The position numbers and the translations under genes were made by a program. Under the pieces are notes generated by a model that had not been told where the DNA came from, did not search any database, and was given only the letters and a program-made list of their open reading frames with translations. A DNA stretch of 64,000 bases from Argyresthia goedartella (Eukaryota; Arthropoda; Insecta; Lepidoptera; Argyresthiidae), in the NCBI GenBank assembly GCA_949825045.1, contig OX463809.1, positions 9,451,501-9,515,500 on the forward strand, in the 5' to 3' direction. Positions 57,415 to 64,000 of this stretch are shown one piece after another. How positions within the stretch are numbered: position 1 is the first letter of the stretch; every line of letters starts with the position of its first letter.

Positions 57415-57630
57415 GTACAATCGAACCAACTGAATCATGACCCACTTGCCTGATAATTCGTTTGAAACTTTCAAACTTGTAAGATCTATCAAAATGTCAG
57501 TGACTAATCAAATGATAACAAGTTCGTTACCAAGGAAATAAACCTTCAAGCGATTTTCGACCTACTTGCGTTTAAGGGGTTTAGCAAAATAAGCTTATGG
57601 TGGGTCATGATTCAGATGGTTCGATAGTAC
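57415..57630. mobile_element. Inverted-repeat element (MITE)
   Basis: 31-bp arms at 57415-57445 and 57600-57630 with two mismatches, sharing CTGAATCATGACCCAC. The 216-bp unit has no coding sequence. Confidence 0.65.
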
Positions 57631-58067
57631 ATCCATTGCATGCAGTGTACACGTGTCAGATGTAAGTTGTCTGTGCAGGAAGTATTCCTGATTTCCGAGG
57701 CGCAATGTCAGTGCCACGCCGAGGTCGGCCGGACCTCGCCAGATTAACCGAAGACCAACGACCGGCTTATACGGACAAAGTTTCAAGAGCTTTTGTTTCC
57801 CCAAGTTGCTCTCTTTGAGTCTACTATCAATAACAGGGGTAAGAAAAAGGCTTAGAAAGTTGTGAGATTAATATTTTCGGTGACGTCGCTTCGGGATTAA
57901 AGAAAAAACCGTGATGATAAAAGTATGTGGAGCATCCTATAAGTAAATACCTATATAAATCAAGAACCAATTAGATTCCAATCAGAAATTTTGATTTTAT
58001 ATTATATAATGAATAATCGGATCAGATCTAAGTCTTGAAACTATATAAAAAATCCCCAGGCCCTGGA

Positions 58068-58170
58068 TGCTTATATGTGTGTGACGTCGCTGATTCTGGT
58101 TCCCACGTAGTGTGGGGCCAGAAGCAATGTAAGTGCCTGTATATAAATGTTTACGTTTATGTTAGACATC
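58068..58170 (+). repeat. Dispersed short repeat, family B copy 5
   Basis: GTGACGTCGCTGATTCTGGT, GTGTGGGGCCAGAAGCAATG and GTGCCTGTATATAAATG show the family B blocks in a compact form lacking the GGGTATCC part. Confidence 0.6.
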
Positions 58171-59258
58171 TAAAGACCTCTACGTCCAATTTGAACGTCG
58201 CAGAAAAAAATATATATTTTCATCATCTATAAACAACTTCGCAGGTCGCAGCGCAGTTTAGAGAAGGACCAGTGTGGCCTCCGCGCCTGCGCCTTGACAT
58301 TTCCCGGCGGCATTGACTCTCGCGCCGCCGCCGGGCCAAACGTTCCAAATTTAAAGTTACTTCCGAATTGGACTTCCACACTTCCTGCTCTCCGTCAAAA
58401 CATTCAAACGTGAACGGTACTAATGCTCTTGGAAAAGTTGCGCTGTGATTGTCTTTGATTGACTTGTTTGCGTAGATAACTCTGAGAACCTCTTAGCATA
58501 TAGGACGTAACTGAGTAGAAGTTCACATTTCCGTCCAATATAGGAAACTTCACTGACCTGAATTTCCTGTCTGTAAATTATAAACTCTCATGGTCTTATA
58601 ATTAAGGGAAAACTCGCAATTGATTGCTTATCAATTAGTATTATTTACCAAAAACCTCCGATAACATATGTAATGCCAAAAGATGATAGGACTAAGACGA
58701 TTGTTAATCTTGCTGAAGGCTGAAAACTGCTCGCTTGCATCAATCATTAGCGGAGAACGAACAATGCAGATGCTTCGTAGAGAGCCAGTTGCCTCCTATT
58801 ATTATTTAAAGTCGGCTCCGCCATCCTCCCACATACACCATTGAAAGGAAGCAGTGACATACAGTACCTTCTTGCTTTCACTGTATTGGAAAGTGAGCGT
58901 AAAAAACGGATTTCGGCACCCGCGGTCACCGACCCGCGAGTCACAGACCATAGACAAAGGGAAGCCGTGTGGTAACGAAAGTAAAAGTTCTGCACGGCCA
59001 TAGAGCACGGTGCCCACCATTATGAAGTCACGAGCGAGATGCACGAGATGATTCGGGAATGTCACGGTTACTGTTCGGCAGTTTGGAGTTTTGCAATCAG
59101 TGAACAAATGATTTCCTATTGAAATTGCACTGGAGCAGCGTATTTGCATAGACAGACCCAGTGCGTCAGGCCTCGAGGCGAACTACAACAAATTCACTAG
59201 AGGTCTTTATGGTTTGCCGATTACCGACCACTGCACGATTTTGTTTATATTTGAATTT

Positions 59259-59928
59259 GAGTATATGCACTATAAATAAAAATACAAGTTTCTTTAATAT
59301 AACTTTTGACCTTACTAAGATGTTTTTGATTGTAGCATTTTTTTAACTTTCCTCGATGAACCATAATTGGAAGCTTATGTACTTTTCACAACATTTAAAC
59401 AATTACCAAATCTTGGCAATTAATTTAGGAAAAAACTTGCATTTACATATCTGCTGCATTTATATATATATACACTGACGAGCAATGAAAAAGTTCCAGT
59501 GAGATAGCACCAAATTACTCCTAAACGGGAAAGGTTAGCTTAATGACGCCGTCTGCAATATTGAAGTACATTTAACAGCGCATCAGAATATTACCAAGTA
59601 AAAACGTCAATATTGTGTTAAAATTTTAAATAAAATGTTTTAAAAAATTGGATGGGTGTTTGTCGCCATTTTGTGGGAGGAACTTTTTCATTGCTCGTCA
59701 GTGTCAGCTGCATTTATATATATATATAAATGCAGCAGATATGTAAATGCAAGTTTTTTCCTAAATTAATTGCCAAGATTTGGTAATTGTTTAAATGTTG
59801 TGAAAAGTAGCTTCCAATTATAGTTCATCGATGAAAGTTAAAAAAACAATACTACAATCAAAAACATCTTACTAAGGTCAAAAGTTATATTAAAGAAACT
59901 TGTATTTTTATTTATAGTGCATATACTC
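59259..59928. repeat. Large palindrome with a MITE near its centre
   Basis: The left arm 59259-59470 and right arm about 59715-59928 are near-perfect inverted copies. Shared blocks include GAGTATATGCACTATAAATA, AACTTTTGACCTTA and CATTTACATATCTGCTGCAT. The arms meet at an AT-alternating centre (TATATATATA), where a 231-bp Tc1/mariner-type MITE is present. Such perfect arms could extrude a cruciform. No coding function is seen. Confidence 0.88.
59473..59703. mobile_element. Tc1/mariner-type MITE, copy B
   Basis: Ends CACTGACGAGCAATGAAAAA and the complement of TTTTTCATTGCTCGTCAGTG; left flank TA, right flank TC. Closely related to copy A at 48231-48455 at both ends; the middles differ. Confidence 0.8.
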
Positions 59929-60469
59929 ATGCGAGTTAATTTATTATTTATTATTGTGAGTTCCAAGTTCATTAACCACAGGGAGGTCGCGAGAGAAGAA
60001 AGAAAGAGATCAACAATGTTGTTTGTCTGTTTAACAGTACTTTGTTTATATAAAAAAGGGCCCGGAAGTTTGTCATGGACCATGTAGAACATGACACACC
60101 TTAAAACACAGAAACGGTACATTCAGCACTCGCTAATAATGAAATACTTATTATAATTATTTCCGGAAATTGCCCAAAAACATGAATCGAAATTCTTCAC
60201 AATTTAGCACTTAACAGTGAATTACATAAATATTTGAACTAAATGAATGACATACATAACTGAACTGATAAATAAGTCTTATAATATAGTGTAAATAAAA
60301 TGTGCTCGAAATATTTTATAAAGTCCTCATTTTGTTCTCCAGGTGTTATCAAATAATGGCCATAGTTTGGAGATATTATATAAGTCATTCTGCCTCCTCA
60401 AAAATGACTGCAAGGACAATAATATCAAAGAGAATCACTCTATTGAAATGTTAGCATTTCGTAGCAGTG

Positions 60470-60520
60470 TAGCGGACCGCGTAGCAGCCTGCTACGCGGC
60501 CTGCTACGCCGAGCAGCCCT
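60470..60520. repeat. Overlapping CGTAGCAG inverted repeats
   Basis: CGTAGCAG and CTGCTACG alternate: a stem CGTAGCAG-C-CTGCTACG near 60479-60495 followed by GCGGCCTGCTACGCCG. It can fold into a short GC-rich hairpin. Confidence 0.5.
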
Positions 60521-60729
60521 GTTTATGTTTAGTGCCCACATTTTGTTTGCGCTAACGAAATATGATTACTTTGACCGGTATAAAATAGAGATTTCAGCAC
60601 AAACGTTATGAACTTGCTTTGAAAAATCTATTTTTTTGATATATCATTCAGTTTTTATGATTCAGTTAGTACCGATAGAAGTTGAGTTTAGTTTCAGTTT
60701 ATCATTCGTTAGCGATATTTACCCATTGT

Positions 60730-61520
60730 GGAGGTCATCGTCTGCAGGGTGCGGAGTTGTGCGGAGGCGTGGTGCGCCTCGTCCGGAGCCGGCTCTTCGC
60801 CCGCGAACAGCTTGTCAGCACACAACGAACATCACAAGATGAACTACTATTCAACTGAACACCTCAATTTTCGTCTACGGTTTTTGCAAACACCAACTCT
60901 CATAGTTTAGAAAGGCACTGGTCACATCCACTGGCGGAGTCTGCAGGTCCTGCGGGCAGCGGAAGGTGCGCGTGAGTCGCGGCCGAACCTCTCGTTTCGG
61001 CAGAGTCACGATAACGACTGTGCGCGAATGTCGTCATGCCGAAATTCGAAACACTTTCACCTAAATATTCCGCGTCGGTTTCGGCGGACGCGGGCGTCGC
61101 TCTCGGCGCGCACGCACACTACTCGGAGCTCGTCAGCTCAATTACGTACGATGTAAAAATTGCGTCAGTATTTTTCGTACGCGACCTCACGTTCGAGGTG
61201 GGCGCTGCCGAAATATTGTTATCTCGCTCTGGTGCCCATTCACCGTTATGCCAATTGTTTTTTTTGTTTCTTTTCTATTTGGGCGCAGGTTGCGCATGGC
61301 GAGGACGAGCGTGTGAGTGTGCGGATTCGATAGCGGGGTCGTTGAACTCATGAAAGGGATTTCAAAATTTTTCAGTGTTAGCCACGAAGTGGTGGTATGT
61401 ATCACCGTGCGGTGGCGCGGCGCCGCGTGGCGGTTTCGGTGCCGTGTGTGGTCCGCCGTGCCTCGCGCCCGGCGCTGGCGCTATGTAGGTCACAGACGCA
61501 CGCACTGGCGCGGTGCCTCC
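60730..61520. promoter_or_regulatory. GC-rich island upstream of HR4, with ROR/HR3-type half-site
   Basis: This stretch is clearly richer in GC and CpG than its surroundings. TATGTAGGTCA (61492-61502) fits the extended monomer site of the ROR/HR3/E75 receptors. It could be a promoter region or first untranslated exon of HR4 or of a neighbour beyond the window. Reading frames here resemble no protein I know. Confidence 0.3.
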
Positions 61521-63144
61521 TATCTTCATGAGCACGCAACTATACTCCTATTGGATATTATAGCAATCGTTTTTGATTCCACACTGGCAACAAAGCGGAA
61601 CCACCTCTGTCTTGCAAACATTTGTTTGCGTGACTCATATTGTTACTGAATGAATAACGAAATGATGAGAGAAAAGGTCGTTTTTTTCCAGCAGAGGTAT
61701 GGTTATCTGTGCTCAAGCTAGGTCATACAATAAATCTTAAAGATAGCAAGGGAGCAAAGATGTTTGGTAAACAGTCGTCCGAAAAATATTTAACGCCACT
61801 CAACACCACCGGGCCGTTCAATAATCAGCTTAGACTGCCTTTAATGGAATACTCGACAGTTGAACCTACAAAAATGTAACCTAGATACTAGTGTTTGCCG
61901 CTTTTTGTCCGAAAGGTTAGCCGGGCCGACGGCATACTTCTGTATTGAATTTCATTAAACTGGAGTTCATTAGCATCAATTGCTGTACGTTAACTTGAGG
62001 CAGACTGATTATGCTGAAATAAACTAGTCGGCATGTTGTGACTGTATCGCTGGCCTTAAAAATACGAGGTGGCGTGAGATGCGTGCGCGCATCGTCATGT
62101 AGCATGCTAGTTATATATAACCCGGGAACGCGGTCTCGCGGAACTGGGTTAACTGTTCTGTTAGAAAAACATGGCAGTGGCAATATTGACGCAATGGTCG
62201 ACGTCTGCTTCGGGAGCCGAGACATCAAGTGCTCCAAACGGGGATAGAATGCAGACAGCAGCCCGGTAGAGGCAAGGTGACGCACTGCTCGCGACCCATA
62301 ACCCCATTACGCGCGATCAAAACAGGAAGAAGACCCAGAATTGGATTTAGCAAAGACTTTACGACTTTAGGTAACCCTAAACCATATGCGGCTTTATCAC
62401 CGTGGACTGTTGTGTAGTTATCTATTTTATGGTATGACAGGTGGAGATCCATCACAAGGCAAACAATGAAAGTTTCGCATTCTTGGCCTTATCAGAAGTT
62501 CCCAGAGATCACGCCCGGGTATCGGAGTTGAGACCACACGGTATCAGGCATTCGGCTGTTTTTTACACAAACAGATATAAGTACCACGATCTAGTTGTCG
62601 AATCTCTGAGCAATAACCGATAAGTAATCTTTGCAATAAAGAAACATATTTGGATCCACAATTTCACTTAATTTTTCGGTTGTTAAATTTTATTTTATAG
62701 ATTCGACATCGATGACTTGAAGAAGTCCAATTTCATTGTTTCGTCATATAGTAAATAATCAATATTAATATTGATCTTAGAACTATATTTTTAATTACAT
62801 TAGAGTGTTAACACGGTACATTACATACAATGTATTGTAATGTACTTACTTATTGACATAGAAACGTGTCAATGAATATGAGCACAGGCCAAGAATGGAC
62901 TGAAATCCAAAGCTATTTCTATATTTTAAAGGGGCGTGAATCTCAAAGTCGTTGCCCTAACGCGTTATTTAGGAATGATTCATTGTAACATTGAACCTAG
63001 AAAACAAATATGGCTGGCAAATTAAAGTGACGCACTTCGAAATGGGTACCTGGCTACAGTCTTTTAGAGGAGAGCTTCTAAATTCATGAGAAATTGATAG
63101 GCGACGAAGGAGTTTCATACTTTTGGCTTTACCTGTGATCTCCG
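61521..63144. other. Non-coding stretch, nothing recognised
   Basis: No protein-like frame or clear mobile element. A short perfect palindrome, ACATTACATACAATGT-like sequence near 62820-62845 (TACATTACA with TGTAATGTA), is the only structure seen. Confidence 0.35.
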
Positions 63145-63690
63145 TAGCACTCAAATTCAAATTTCTTTATTACTGTAGAAATTGTATATACTTAGCAAAC
63201 GTCATTTTTTGGCTCTTATCTACATTGGACCACTGTGGGAGAAGCAGGGCGAAGAATCTCCCACAAATTGATTGATTTAAATTTCTTTTAATAATTGGTT
63301 GTGTTTAACTAAAACAAATATTACAATATCAATTATTATAATCAATAACCAGAATAAATAATTATTAACAGCTGGTTCTGTGTTGAGTTAGATTACCCCA
63401 TACAGTCCCGTCATTTAAGTCATCTTGAACAATGTAATATCCCTTTCGTGACAAAGTCGCTTTTACATTGCTCAAATGGCAATTCCAAAATCTCAAAATC
63501 TCCAGAGGGATCTTGTTGTAGTAGAGAATGCACTGATCCTTGAAAAAATTGCTAACCTTCGTGAGTCTAAACCGGGGTGCAACTAGTCTGTGGTTATTAC
63601 TTAGGTTAACATTACAGCTATGCTGAATTTGGGTAATGTTGAGTAAGGTTCTTGCGTATATAAATTATATTTTCAAAAATAAAATAACTA
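63145..63690 (-). pseudogene. LINE (Jockey-like) 3' end, copy 3
   Basis: Closely parallels 8560-9110: TACATTGGACCACTGTGGGA, CCATACAGTCCCGTCATTTA, TTGCTAACCTTCGTGAGTCT and GGTTAACATTACAGCTATG. In reverse it encodes the [13 protein letters not shown] C-terminus with lesions. It is 5'-truncated. Confidence 0.75.
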
Positions 63691-64000
63691 GTAAGCACCG
63701 CCCATCATACAGATTGCAACGCCTATAGAGACCGTCTCTGTTACAAGAAGTTTCCATAATATTTATTAACTCTCGCTGGAAATACAGTACGACATGGCAG
63801 AGGACTGCTGAGATGTGTTTTTGGCCGACAACAGCCACACCTTGCAGTTGTCGGTGATAATCCGTATTTCGCCGACGCGGACGATAACGGTGTGAATGAA
63901 CTCACCGATGCGAGCTCGAAAATGTGATCCAAATAATCAATCTAACTAATTGTAATGCGACGGTGAGTACACTCATTTATGACGTTCGTTTTGGCGCGAC

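Noticed and set aside
58747..59149. Overlapping minus-strand frames of 84 and 115 codons
   Set aside because: No family motif, no convincing splice sites, and the two frames conflict.
61036..61353. 105-codon plus-strand frame in the GC island
   Set aside because: No recognisable domain and typical of chance frames in GC-rich DNA.
63741..63932. 63-codon minus-strand frame near the window edge
   Set aside because: No recognisable similarity; too short to support as a gene, though an exon running off the edge cannot be excluded.

Overview
The window looks like lepidopteran (moth or butterfly) nuclear DNA. It carries three spliced, conserved animal genes with insect-type sequences. They sit in AT-rich sequence crowded with transposable elements of kinds common in Lepidoptera: piggyBac, Tigger, maT-like mariner, Transib, Jockey- and RTE-like LINE tails, tRNA-derived SINEs and many inverted-repeat MITEs. 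No species call is possible from the sequence alone.

Region 1 (about 1-3.7 kb) is non-coding and holds a decayed LINE reverse transcriptase, short repeats and a MITE. Region 2 (3.8-18.0 kb, + strand) is the catalytic subunit of protein phosphatase 6 in six coding exons, giving 303 aa. Its intron 1 holds a complete piggyBac element. Its 8-kb intron 5 holds a complete Tigger element nested in a MITE, followed by a Transib element and a foldback element, both nested in an outer inverted-repeat element.

Region 3 (18.3-27.0 kb, - strand) is eIF3 subunit I in six exons, giving 329 aa. It converges tail-to-tail on the phosphatase gene, with 358 bp between stop codons. Its introns hold LINE, SINE and MITE debris and a broken THAP-like exon. 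Region 4 (27.1-30.8 kb) is a MITE split by an endonuclease-bearing (RLE type) non-LTR retrotransposon with a perfect 15-bp target duplication. About 100 bp beyond it are three motifs close to the CTCF consensus.

Region 5 (36.1-50.7 kb, - strand) is nuclear receptor HR4 (NR6A type), an ecdysone-cascade transcription factor. Seven coding exons give 757 aa. Region 6 (50.7-64 kb) lies upstream of the HR4 start. It holds an intact mariner, a tRNA-SINE, a large palindrome interrupted by a MITE, GC-rich islands with a nuclear-receptor half-site, and LINE tails. No coding gene is recognised there; it may contain 5' untranslated exons or promoters of HR4.

The three host genes are housekeeping or developmental genes with no obvious shared pathway. 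All splice models keep the reading frame and were assembled by hand from GT/AG sites. The most unusual content is the nested mobile DNA: Transib with RAG-type heptamer ends, the RLE retroelement whose apparent start codon is made by its target duplication, and the MITE-split palindrome.
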